DNA of 64,000 nt from Bacteroidota bacterium. Lineage in GTDB: Bacteria; Bacteroidota; Bacteroidia; SXHM01. Position 1 is the stretch's first letter, and each line of letters opens with the position of its first letter. The stretch is from contig CANKAM010000001.1 of the NCBI GenBank assembly GCA_947479755.1, forward strand, positions 124,001-188,000. Direction: 5' to 3'. The notes beneath the pieces were generated by a model. That model saw only the letters and a list, made by a program, of their open reading frames with translations. It was not told the DNA's origin and ran no database searches. The position numbers and the translations under genes were made by a program. Of the stretch, positions 25,129 through 32,778 are shown piece after piece.

Positions 25129-28100
25129 CGTACTATTATTTTATTGCTGTAAATATCAGTTGTTGTTTGCAGGCTTATCACATACATACCCTGTGCAAGC
25201 TGGGGCAGAGATATGCGGTAAACATTGCCTTGCGGGTTAGCAGGTTTTTGAGTAAGGATTATTTTGCCGGTCATGTCTGTTACTATAAGCTTCTCGACTA
25301 CGCTCGAAGTGACAGACGATGAGACAAGAACAACTAACTCGTTTCCGTTGGTATAAGCTACAAAAGGTGGCGCTGTGTGATCTGTAATGCCTGTTGCCTG
25401 TGGTGCAAAGTGCAGGAAGAAGCGGTCTGTAGTATTTTGTGCATTCAGCAGGGTTGAGTATTCACCATTGTTATTAAGGTTGGTGAAACTGCCTGTTAGG
25501 CGGTCTTCAAGGTACACATCCAGCGTACTGAAGTTCTCTGATGCTTTGTTGCGGATGGAATAGATGCCTTCATTGGCAACAAATGCGTTAAGGGCAACTA
25601 TTGTTTCTTCTGTTACCGGGGGCAGGGCTGAAATGCAGAGTTCGTCTCCTAATGCAGTTGTGCCATCAGGTATAACGGTAAATGCGATATGGGCATTGCC
25701 TCTTATCTTTTGCCCGTCAAGCAGGTGGTCAAAGGCGGTGGTGGCTCCATCCATGAATACAACATTTATCTCGTTGTAAAGGGTATCGTTGGCAAGGCTA
25801 AGCCAGATGCGGCTTGTTTCTTCTTCTGTTTTTAAGAAGGTTCCTGCGGCTGCATCGCGCTGGGCATTGTTAAAGATTACGTTTCCTGATGATGTAGCTT
25901 TAACCATAAAGCCCTGTGCAACTCCTATTTGTGCGCTTATGCTATTGCCATTACCACCGCTGACTGCTCCCGCAGTGGTGCGTGAGGCATAGTCAGTTGT
26001 TGCATAGCCTGTTCCTCCGGTATTATCATCATCCCATGCCCATACCTGCCCTTGTATGCGTGTGGAGTTATTACTTAGAAAAGTATTAACCGTTAAGCCT
26101 GATGGGTAAGGATTACCCAGCAGCACAAAGTCTGTGTTTGCTGCGGTTGGGTTGCCTGCTGAGTTGTAATAAGTAATACCCGTGGTCATGGGTCCATTGT
26201 TGGGTGTTCCGGTAAAAGAGGCAAGGTTGCCGCCATTGCTGGCAAATCCGAGCATGGTTACCATTGGTCCTGAAAAGCTGCTCCAGCCTGGGTCTGGACC
26301 GGGGTTATCATCTCCCGTATCTTCGGTGCCGCTTACGCTAAGGTATTCGTAGCCGTTGGTGCCGGGTAAGGCACCACCTGCAACGGGTGTACTCCAGTAA
26401 TTGTAACGCGTTGGTGAAGCTGTTCCCTGCCTTTGCACGGTAAAGGTTCCTGCGCCTGCAATGCTGCTGCTGCCGCCCTGCAGAAAGCTGCCACCGCTTT
26501 GTATGGTAATAGCTCCGGCATTGGTGAGCGCACCGTTAAGGGTTAGTGAGCCGCCATTGGCTACGGTTAGCGTAGCACCTGAGGCAAGGTCAACATTATT
26601 GATGGTAAATGCGCCACTGATTACCGGGTCGTTGGTTACATTGGGTATAGTTACATTATCGGTTGAGCCGGGTACGGTGCCGCTGCTCCAGTTGGTAGTG
26701 GTGTTCCAGTCAGTTGAAGTGGTGCCTGTCCAGTTGTTAACTGATGCTACCACCGTAAGCACCACATCATTGCCGTCAACGCCAACATAGGTAATGGTGG
26801 CGTTAAGTCCGGAACTCAGGAAATTGCTGATAGTTGCTCCTTCTGCCAGCCCGTTAAAAGTTCCGGTAATGGCATCTGCTCCATCATTGTCAACAATGGT
26901 AAAGGTATTTCCGGTAACGGGTGTATAGGTACTACCTGTGAATAACAAGCCGACACTGTTCAGGTTAATCAAGCCCACTATTGTTAGTTGCTGGTATTGG
27001 GTGTTTACTGTAAGTCCATCAATATCAATATTGAGTTTTGAACTGCTGCCGAAGCTGATGGTTTGTGCAATTGAAGTGTTGCTTGCATCTGTACCTGCGG
27101 TGTTGGGCCAGGTGCCGCCCGAGGCGCTGTTTAACGTGATGGCGGCTCCTGTTCCTGTAGCGCTTATTAAGCCCCCGGAAGAAAGCATAATATCTGCCGC
27201 GCCAGTGCTGTTAATTCCTTTTGTTCCGGTAACGGAAACAGCGCCCCCACCAGAAGTGGTGATGACCGAACTTGATGCTGAAATAACAACTCCGTGATTG
27301 TTTCCACCGCTTCCAGTGGCGCTTCCCGTACCCTGAACGGTAACTGTTCCGCTGCCGCCTGCGGTTATTTTGCCTGCTGACTGAAGAAATACTCCGTGAT
27401 TAGTTGCTGAAATTCCGCCTCCGCCCCCCTGCCCGGTAACGCTGACATTGCCCCCACCAGAGGTGATGGTGGAGCTTGTTTGTGTAAGCGCAACTCCATA
27501 ATTATCACTTCCAGTTGAAGAACCTCCTGTTCCGTTTACAGTAACTGTTGCGCTGCCTGCTGCGGTTATTGTGCCTCCAAATTCAACATATACTCCAAGG
27601 TTGCTACCCGAGGTTCCGCTGCCGCCTCCTGTTCCCATAACACTGACATTGCCTCCTGCTGAGGTAATGGCGGAGCTTGCTCCGGTAACAAAAACTCCAT
27701 AATTACCGGTTCCTGTTGAAGCGCCACCTGTTCCGTTTACGGTAATAGTAGCAGTAGTGCCGCCCCTCAGGATGCTTCCTGCGGCTAAGTATATGCCGTG
27801 GTTAAGGCTGGGTGTGGTTCCTCCTTTGCCTTTAACAGTTACTATACCTGTTCCGGTGCTTTCCATTAAAGCGCTTCCCGCAGTAGCATTTATACCATGG
27901 AAATTGCTGCCTGCTGTTGGTGTTGCCTGTTGGTTGGCCTCTAAGGTAAGAGCACCGTTTACGGTGCGCAATATAGAGTTGACACTAAATACAATGTTTT
28001 TGCTTGCTTTCATTACCGCAGTGCCTGTGCCTGCCAATACTAAATCGGCACCTGAGTTAATGTTTATAACATCAACTCCCGGTGTTACATCATCATTTTG

Positions 28101-28598
28101 CAGGTCAACATCTAAGTTAGCATTGGAAGCAAAGGTGATGTTGCCACCAAAATTAACTGCATCATCTCCGATGCCGCCATTTACTGTAAGGCTGGGCATA
28201 CTGGTATTAACGGTAAAGGCACCCACACTTACAATATCGCTACCCACACCTGCATTAATAGTAATGCTTGTTACACCTGCCAAAGGCACATTTACAGGAA
28301 AAGCAGTAATAGCTCCCCCGTTTAGAGAATAAGTTCTGCCTGTAACAGCAAAGTTTATATTGGTAGTGCTTTCGCTTACAGTAATAGTTTCGCCATTGCC
28401 CGCAATATCTGTTATAACAATGGCATTACCAGTGGTGGTTATGGTATAATTAGCAACGCAGGTACCATAAAGACACGTACTTATCTTTGTTGCCATAACA
28501 TCACCGCGACCGATGCCGCCTGTGTATTGGGCTTGTGAAGCAGCAGGTAGCAGGCAATTAGCAATAAACAGTAGCGCTAAAGTTTGTATTGTTTTCAT
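25125..28598 (-). CDS. Large T9SS-sorted beta-solenoid surface protein
   Basis: An 1157-residue protein. After a signal peptide, residues about 200-480 carry about six imperfect repeats of roughly 45 residues with the pattern N(H/Y)GV..(T/S)...I(T/S)(S/A)GG(G).VSV.G.GG..SG, typical of a beta-solenoid. A NWTGTTSTDWNTTTNWSSGTVP block (about 615-640) precedes a region seen in Bacteroidota adhesin-like proteins. The C-terminus is a T9SS type A sorting domain (IVTDMTGKIILTQ...LAQGMYVISLQT...KIIVR). DNA here is clearly richer in G+C than in neighbouring genes. It is probably a surface adhesin or matrix protein. Confidence 0.82.
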   Translation of the reverse strand: MKTIQTLALLFIANCLLPAASQAQYTGGIGRGDVMATKISTCLYGTCVANYTITTTGNAIVITDIAGNGETITVSESTTNINFAVTGRTYSLNGGAITAFPVNVPLAGVTSITINAGVGSDIVSVGAFTVNTSMPSLTVNGGIGDDAVNFGGNITFASNANLDVDLQNDDVTPGVDVININSGADLVLAGTGTAVMKASKNIVFSVNSILRTVNGALTLEANQQATPTAGSNFHGINATAGSALMESTGTGIVTVKGKGGTTPSLNHGIYLAAGSILRGGTTATITVNGTGGASTGTGNYGVFVTGASSAITSAGGNVSVMGTGGGSGTSGSNLGVYVEFGGTITAAGSATVTVNGTGGSSTGSDNYGVALTQTSSTITSGGGNVSVTGQGGGGGISATNHGVFLQSAGKITAGGSGTVTVQGTGSATGSGGNNHGVVISASSSVITTSGGGAVSVTGTKGINSTGAADIMLSSGGLISATGTGAAITLNSASGGTWPNTAGTDASNTSIAQTISFGSSSKLNIDIDGLTVNTQYQQLTIVGLINLNSVGLLFTGSTYTPVTGNTFTIVDNDGADAITGTFNGLAEGATISNFLSSGLNATITYVGVDGNDVVLTVVASVNNWTGTTSTDWNTTTNWSSGTVPGSTDNVTIPNVTNDPVISGAFTINNVDLASGATLTVANGGSLTLNGALTNAGAITIQSGGSFLQGGSSSIAGAGTFTVQRQGTASPTRYNYWSTPVAGGALPGTNGYEYLSVSGTEDTGDDNPGPDPGWSSFSGPMVTMLGFASNGGNLASFTGTPNNGPMTTGITYYNSAGNPTAANTDFVLLGNPYPSGLTVNTFLSNNSTRIQGQVWAWDDDNTGGTGYATTDYASRTTAGAVSGGNGNSISAQIGVAQGFMVKATSSGNVIFNNAQRDAAAGTFLKTEEETSRIWLSLANDTLYNEINVVFMDGATTAFDHLLDGQKIRGNAHIAFTVIPDGTTALGDELCISALPPVTEETIVALNAFVANEGIYSIRNKASENFSTLDVYLEDRLTGSFTNLNNNGEYSTLLNAQNTTDRFFLHFAPQATGITDHTAPPFVAYTNGNELVVLVSSSVTSSVVEKLIVTDMTGKIILTQKPANPQGNVYRISLPQLAQGMYVISLQTTTDIYSNKIIVR

Positions 28599-28639
28599 AT
28601 TTATTGGTTTTTATAGTTCTCTGTTTTATTTTATTTTCG

Positions 28640-28658
28640 GGGGCTTCGCCCCTTTTTT
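28640..28658 (+). terminator. GC hairpin with T-run downstream of the DGR-type target
   Basis: GGGGC-TTC-GCCCC (28640-28652) is followed on the plus strand by TTTTTT. It lies about 26 bp beyond the stop of the minus-strand FGE-fold gene, where DGR targets often carry a hairpin needed for retrohoming. On the minus strand no T-run follows, so for that gene it is not a classical terminator. Confidence 0.45.
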
Positions 28659-28677
28659 CAAGTATCAATAACCCCGG

Positions 28678-30294
28678 CTAAGGCGCAATACGAACTCCCC
28701 GACCACCGATATAGATGTCCCGACCCGTGATCGTGAGAGCCGCAATGCTGCGGTCAGACACACGCAGGGAGATCGCATTAATGTTCCAATCGCCCCCGCG
28801 GTAGCCTGCGCCTGTGGCTCCGGTTACCTCGCCTACAACCAGACCGGGCCATAGTATTTCATTAGCATTGCCGTTGGTGCTTAATACCCCATTGCCCTGT
28901 ATGCCTGTAAATGCCCTGCCTGTTGCATTACCCACCGTTACCGGGCGCTCCCACAGATTACCGCTCATTTCCATAATGCCATAGTAAGTGGCACCCGATT
29001 GCACCCTGTTGGTGCTGCCTGTGGCAAACACGCCAACCCGCATGGGACCCTGCACGCTTCCACTGAAGTTATAAACTGCGTTAGCACCGGCAGTGTTAGT
29101 AGTTTCATTGCTTGCTCCGCCATTGGTAATATTGTTTGCCCGGGTAATGGCGGTGCTGCCCCAGGCATATTCATTTGCTACGGCTGCTATGGTGCCTCGG
29201 CAGGCTTTTTCATATTCCAGTTCCGTAATAGGGCGCAAACCGCACCAATCCAAATAGGCTGATACATCCATATAACTTAGCCAATTGCATGCGAGCCACT
29301 GCCCGTCTGCCGTTTCGCCCCCTGTGCCGTTGCCGTTCAGGTCGCAATAAAAAGTGATGGGGTTGCTGGTATTTATGGTGGCAGCGCAGCGTATGCCATT
29401 GCGGGCTTGCAGGGTTGCGGTATTGCTCATTACATAGCGGTTGGTAACGCTGGTGATGCCTGCGGCAAGGTTCGTCCCGGTACGGGTGTTTTGCTGGGCG
29501 CGGGTAAGGGTATTTAAAAAATCGACATACTGCTGCTGGGTAATTTCGTATTTCATGCAGTAGAAAGCCTTGTAACCTTTAGGGTAAGCGGCAGGCAAGG
29601 GTTTGGTGGTAGTATTATTAAAGTCATCGGCTGTAACCATGCCGGTGGCATTATTATTAGCCAAATTGCCGTTAGCAGTGCCGCCTAATGTGAGGGTGTC
29701 TTCGGAGGTAATGCTGAGCGGGGTATTGGTGCTGCCATTGCGGAACTGCCCACTCACAGAAGTAAAAGAGCCATCGCCTGCGGCAAAACTACCCTGCGGC
29801 ACATACACCATTTCTATGGCATATACCTGCACATCCACTATATCATTATCGAATACGCCATTGGCTCCGTAGTTCCAGCGCAGTCGTATATTGGTACCTC
29901 CATTAACACCCCATATTGAACTTGTAAAATGAAGAAACGCCCCTATGCCCGGATTGGTAGTAGCATTAAAGGCAGAGCTGGGGGTTTGCAGGCCAACATC
30001 AAAGGTGTTGCCTGCGGGTGGGGTGTGCCCGTTATTATTTAATTTGGCATGTCTCCATGCACCGCTGCCTACGCGGAATTTTACAAATATCCAGGCGGCA
30101 TCCCAGCTTGTTCCGGTATTCCAACTGTTGGGCCATTGCATATCGAATTGCACCATGGTGAAGTTGGCGGCATTGTTGGTGCCGGCTGTAACATCCTGCC
30201 CGGTAAGCACTACATTGCTAACGGTGATGTTGTTTGCAGATGCAGTTATGCTGCAAGCTAAGAGGGTGAGGAGGAGGAGGAGGAGTTTCTTCAT
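28678..30294 (-). CDS. Secreted formylglycine-enzyme-fold (SUMF1/C-type-lectin) protein, candidate DGR target
   Basis: A 538-residue protein with signal peptide (MKKLLLLLLTLLACSITASA). Residues about 20-190 form a Bacteroidota-specific N-terminal domain; residues about 225-538 are an FGE/SUMF1 fold (YCMKYEITQQQYVDFLNTLT, LDWCGLRPITELEYEKACRG, YYGIMEMSGNLWER, GGRGVR). In DGRs this fold displays variable residues at its C-terminus. Here the last segment YRGGDWNINAI to GGRGVRIAP has variable-type positions that are all NNC/NNT codons between constant codons. It is probably a surface ligand-binding protein rather than an enzyme. No reverse transcriptase is present in this window. Confidence 0.85.
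   Translation of the reverse strand: MKKLLLLLLTLLACSITASANNITVSNVVLTGQDVTAGTNNAANFTMVQFDMQWPNSWNTGTSWDAAWIFVKFRVGSGAWRHAKLNNNGHTPPAGNTFDVGLQTPSSAFNATTNPGIGAFLHFTSSIWGVNGGTNIRLRWNYGANGVFDNDIVDVQVYAIEMVYVPQGSFAAGDGSFTSVSGQFRNGSTNTPLSITSEDTLTLGGTANGNLANNNATGMVTADDFNNTTTKPLPAAYPKGYKAFYCMKYEITQQQYVDFLNTLTRAQQNTRTGTNLAAGITSVTNRYVMSNTATLQARNGIRCAATINTSNPITFYCDLNGNGTGGETADGQWLACNWLSYMDVSAYLDWCGLRPITELEYEKACRGTIAAVANEYAWGSTAITRANNITNGGASNETTNTAGANAVYNFSGSVQGPMRVGVFATGSTNRVQSGATYYGIMEMSGNLWERPVTVGNATGRAFTGIQGNGVLSTNGNANEILWPGLVVGEVTGATGAGYRGGDWNINAISLRVSDRSIAALTITGRDIYIGGRGVRIAP
28681..28800 (-). other. Putative DGR variable region (VR)
   Basis: Codons 499-538 of the FGE-fold protein. Fourteen codons between 502 and 529 (502, 504-506, 508, 516, 517, 520, 522, 524, 526-529) read GAT, AAC, ATT, AAT, ATC, AGC, ATT, CTC, ATC, GGT, GAC, ATC, TAT, ATC. 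All end in C or T and are what adenine-directed mutagenesis of AAC/AAT template codons gives. Intervening codons (TGG, GCG, CTG, CGT, GTG, CGG) are G/C-rich and spell the conserved LRVSDR and GGRGVR. The template repeat is not in the window, so direct proof is lacking. Confidence 0.75.
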
Positions 30295-30345
30295 GGTATT
30301 ATATTTAAGAGGTAATCGGTTATCGGTATTCGGTATTCGGTGTGT

Positions 30346-30379
30346 AAACCTTCAAGGTTTTTAAAAACCTTGAAGGTTT
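30346..30379. repeat. 34-bp perfect palindrome
   Basis: AAACCTTCAAGGTTTTT (30346-30362) is followed directly by its reverse complement (30363-30379). It lies in the 101-bp gap between the FGE-fold gene and the unknown gene 30396-30893, just after an ATCGGTTATCGGTATTCGG stretch. Palindromes of this AACCTTCAAGG type recur in Bacteroidota intergenic regions; it can act as a bidirectional terminator. Confidence 0.75.
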
Positions 30380-30395
30380 TATCCTGCTGCTATTG

Positions 30396-30893
30396 CTATA
30401 ATTTTGTAACCAGTATAAACCCGGTTTCTTTTATATCAAAAATAAGAAGCTTGTGGGTTGCGCCTGGCTTGCTGTACATGATTATAGTAGTGTTTACCTG
30501 ATTAGCCACAAAATTCTCTTTTGCATTATCGTGCTTTGTATAGCCTTGCAAGCCCGACATATTAAGCATAGCGATTCTCATTGCTGCCAGATTATATTTT
30601 TCTGAGCCTGACCTGGCAGTGGCATTAAACTGGAGCGTACCATCCAAATCTACAATTGTTGTTTCAAAGCCTTCGAGTGGCAGTGTACAGGCGTATGTTT
30701 TTCTGCCTTTATTATCTAATGCTTGATAATCTCCTTTCAACGTTGTGAAGCCGTTGGCATCGCCTGCATTAAGTATTGCCTTCAACTGGATAGCAAAATT
30801 GCTTTCGGGGGTGTATGGGTTTGAAGAAAACGCAGCAAACAGAATAAACAAAGGGAGGAGAACTAATTTAGATGCATTCAGTTTTTTACTCAT
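30396..30893 (-). CDS. Unknown exported protein in the DGR-target cluster
   Basis: A 165-residue protein with an N-terminal hydrophobic segment (KLVLLPLFILFAAFSS) that acts as a signal peptide or anchor. The remainder is a small alpha/beta domain with no motif I recognise (QLKAILNAGDANGFTTLKGDY, LLIFDIKETGFILVTKL). It lies between the 333-residue unknown gene and the DGR-type target, with hairpins in both flanking gaps. Function unknown. Confidence 0.6.
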   Translation of the reverse strand: MSKKLNASKLVLLPLFILFAAFSSNPYTPESNFAIQLKAILNAGDANGFTTLKGDYQALDNKGRKTYACTLPLEGFETTIVDLDGTLQFNATARSGSEKYNLAAMRIAMLNMSGLQGYTKHDNAKENFVANQVNTTIIMYSKPGATHKLLIFDIKETGFILVTKL

Positions 30894-30935
30894 AAGGGTT
30901 TAAGTTGTTATCGGTTATCAGTAATCGGTATTCAC

Positions 30936-30964
30936 CTTTCCGAAAGTTTAGAACTTTCGGAAAG
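30936..30964. repeat. Perfect 13-bp stem hairpin
   Basis: CTTTCCGAAAGTT-TAG-AACTTTCGGAAAG. It sits between the two unknown genes of the DGR-target cluster and, like the palindrome at 30346, is preceded by a TTATCGGTTATC..TAATCGGTATTC stretch. The shared arrangement suggests a repeated intergenic element. Confidence 0.7.
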
Positions 30965-31004
30965 TTTGTCCTGTTTGTCCATTGCAAGTTGCCTGCTTCC
31001 GTTG

Positions 31005-32006
31005 TTACAGCAGCTCCACCACATAATGCAACTCAAATGTTGTGCTGTTTACTGCCGTAAGAAAGCGGTGTGTGGCAAAGTCAATGGCTCCGAATTCAGA
31101 AGCCAGTACTTTTATTTTAGCCGCGTTGGCGGTTACTGTTACGGGTGTGCTGTCGGTACCATTTGGTGTGGTGGCAAGGTAAAAAGCTACCTGTGTGGCT
31201 GCGGGTACAGTGTCGGTAGTTGTTATCTCCAGTATCATTACATCATCGTCAACAAACGTATGTTCCAGCACGGATTCATTTTCGCCTGCATCAAGGGTTC
31301 CGGTAAAATGCACCTGCTCATGCGAGCGCAACACTTTCAGCTCAAAGAATGGAGCTATGTAAGAAGGCACTTCAGCGCCTTTATTGATAAGGAAGCCCAG
31401 ATCGCGGTATTGTTCGGTGCCTACTGCTATGCGTTTGCTTTCCACTTCCGCGCTTTTTTGTTTGGTTCCGCCTTTGCTGCCTTCCTGTGTATCGCGTGCG
31501 CCATCCAGCAGGGTATAAAAATCATCAACCAAAGTTTTAATAGGTACTATAGCCGGGTTGGCCAGAGCAAATGGAGCAAGGCTTTCGCCCAGTGTTTTTA
31601 CAGCGGTTACCTGCGCGGTTATTGGAGCGGTGTAAAAAGGCAGATGTCCCTGCGGAAATAGGGTTAAGTAGTTAGGGGTTCCTTTTTCAAAGCCATCAAC
31701 AGCCTGCACTAATGAATCCCATTTGTTTACTTTGTTTATAAGCAATACAAGCAACTGCTCAAGGTTAAGGGTTTGTCCTTTCTGGGTGCCGCCCGCTGCT
31801 TTCCAGGCTGTGTAGGCTTTAACAAACATGTCATGAAAAGGATGGTAACGGTTATAAAGCAAAGCCCAATCGGGTTCCATCGGGTTGTCGTCCATCATTT
31901 TTTTAAGACGGGCATCGTGATAGTTGCTCAGCTTGAGCATTTTTTTGTAGTTTTCCTTGGTGGAGTTTAAGAATTGATTTACTAAGTAGTGCCAGATAGT
32001 TTCCAT
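31005..32006 (-). CDS. Unknown 333-residue protein
   Basis: No signal peptide and no known motif. The N-terminal 200 residues are helical (METIWHYLVNQFLNSTKENY, YNRYHPFHDMFVKAYTAW, LINKVNKWDSLVQAVDGF), while the last 100 look beta-rich (FFELKVLRSHEQVHFTGTL, VMILEITTTDTVPAATQVAF). Its first 14 residues nearly repeat the C-terminus of the GNAT-like protein at 3767-5068. It is a member of the gene group upstream of the DGR-type target and downstream of an FNR-type promoter. Function unknown. Confidence 0.6.
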   Translation of the reverse strand: METIWHYLVNQFLNSTKENYKKMLKLSNYHDARLKKMMDDNPMEPDWALLYNRYHPFHDMFVKAYTAWKAAGGTQKGQTLNLEQLLVLLINKVNKWDSLVQAVDGFEKGTPNYLTLFPQGHLPFYTAPITAQVTAVKTLGESLAPFALANPAIVPIKTLVDDFYTLLDGARDTQEGSKGGTKQKSAEVESKRIAVGTEQYRDLGFLINKGAEVPSYIAPFFELKVLRSHEQVHFTGTLDAGENESVLEHTFVDDDVMILEITTTDTVPAATQVAFYLATTPNGTDSTPVTVTANAAKIKVLASEFGAIDFATHRFLTAVNSTTFELHYVVELL

Positions 32007-32039
32007 AGTGTTTTGATGTTTAATGTTTATGTTTGATGT

Positions 32040-32390
32040 TTAATGTTTGGTGTTTATCACTTTTTTTGAGCTGATACACCTGCGGCTGACAAGGTGAAGC
32101 GGCTGAAGCCGGCTGATATACCCTGAAGCGTTAAGGTGAAGCAACTCAAGCCAATTGATGCACCCTGAAGCCTTAAGGTAAAGCAACTCAAGCCGGCTGA
32201 TGCCCCCTGAAGCGTTAAGGTAAACTAGCTCAAGCCGGCTGATGCACCCTGAAGCGCTAAGGTGAGCCAACTGAGCTGAACTGATGCACCTTTGCCGTTG
32301 GCTGGATAGCAACTGGCGTGAGCTGTTGTTTCCTGACGTGTAGAGGCTTATTAAATCAACTGGTTCTGTATAAGGCATCTTAAATAACAA
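32040..32390 (-). CDS. Possible small protein built of 14-residue repeats
   Basis: An open frame of 116 codons whose central part is the 42-bp tandem repeat read as 14-residue units such as RLELLHLNASGYIS, RLELLYLKASGCIN and RLELVYLNASGGIS. Because the unit is a multiple of three, the frame stays open through all copies. ATG 32390 lies about 50 bp after the predicted start of an FNR-type promoter. No signal peptide or known family. It could equally be a non-coding minisatellite within a leader. Confidence 0.35.
   Translation of the reverse strand: MLFKMPYTEPVDLISLYTSGNNSSRQLLSSQRQRCISSAQLAHLSASGCISRLELVYLNASGGISRLELLYLKASGCINWLELLHLNASGYISRLQPLHLVSRRCISSKKVINTKH
32070..32300. repeat. 42-bp tandem repeat, about 5.5 copies
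   Basis: Units start at 32070, 32112, 32154, 32196, 32238 and 32280 (last partial and degenerate). Consensus opening GCTGATGCACCCTGAAGCG and ending AACTCAAGCCG on the plus strand. Units differ by a few substitutions, with no length change, so it is a somewhat aged minisatellite or a selected repeat protein. Confidence 0.85.
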
Positions 32391-32445
32391 GGTAGTTAAT
32401 AGACTATAAGAATAGTTTAGCAGGGCTTATCCTGCTTTTCAGCAC

Positions 32446-32493
32446 CAAAGGAAATGACATTAATCACCAAATACTATGATTGCGCTCATACTA
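32446..32493 (-). promoter_or_regulatory. FNR-type box plus -7 element upstream of the DGR-target cluster
   Basis: Box TACTATGA-TTGCGC-TCATACTA (32472-32493). On the minus strand TTCCTTTG (32446-32453; 5 of 6 of TAnnTTTG) is centred 33 bp away, while the plus direction has no match. It therefore points toward the repeat frame at 32390 and the genes leading to the DGR-type target. Confidence 0.55.
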
Positions 32494-32585
32494 TGAGTAT
32501 GACAGAAAAGCAAAAAATATAAAGGGCCGATAACCCGAATTCCCATAGCTATCGGGAGGGGCTAAGGTTTGGTGCTTATACCAAC

Positions 32586-32724
32586 AGATTCCTCCCTTCG
32601 GTCGGAATGACACGGAATTATTGTCAGATAGAGGTGAAAAGAAGGAGGCGCGCAAAGCGCGCCTCCTTCTTTTCACCTCCCTTTATATAAACCAATCTGT
32701 CATCCCGACCGAAGGGAGGGATCT
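32586..32724. repeat. MITE-like nested inverted repeat
   Basis: Outer arms of 27 bp at 32586-32612 and 32698-32724 pair at 25 of 27 positions; the core is CCTCCCTTCGGTCGG and its complement. Inside is a 23-bp perfect stem (32631-32653 with 32657-32679) with loop AAA. No protein is encoded. Elements with this CCCTTCGGTCGG end recur between Bacteroidota genes. Together with the promoter box and tandem repeat, it accounts for most of the 32007-32778 gap. Confidence 0.75.
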
Positions 32725-32778
32725 CTTTATTCTTATCCCAAACTCAGGTCTTTATATTTATTGCCCTGCCTGAATAAG

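Noticed and set aside
27757-28332. 191-codon plus-strand frame inside the large T9SS gene
   Set aside because: It is antisense to a well-supported repeat protein; the Thr/Gly-rich codons leave the reverse frame open, giving a Pro/Leu/Val-rich product with no family features.
28678-30294. A true formylglycine-generating enzyme or sulfatase-maturation factor
   Set aside because: There is no sulfatase nearby, a secreted N-terminal domain is added, and the C-terminus has DGR-type variable codons; a binding role is more likely.
32070-32300. CRISPR array
   Set aside because: Units are contiguous 42-bp tandem repeats without spacers of independent sequence, and no cas genes are present.
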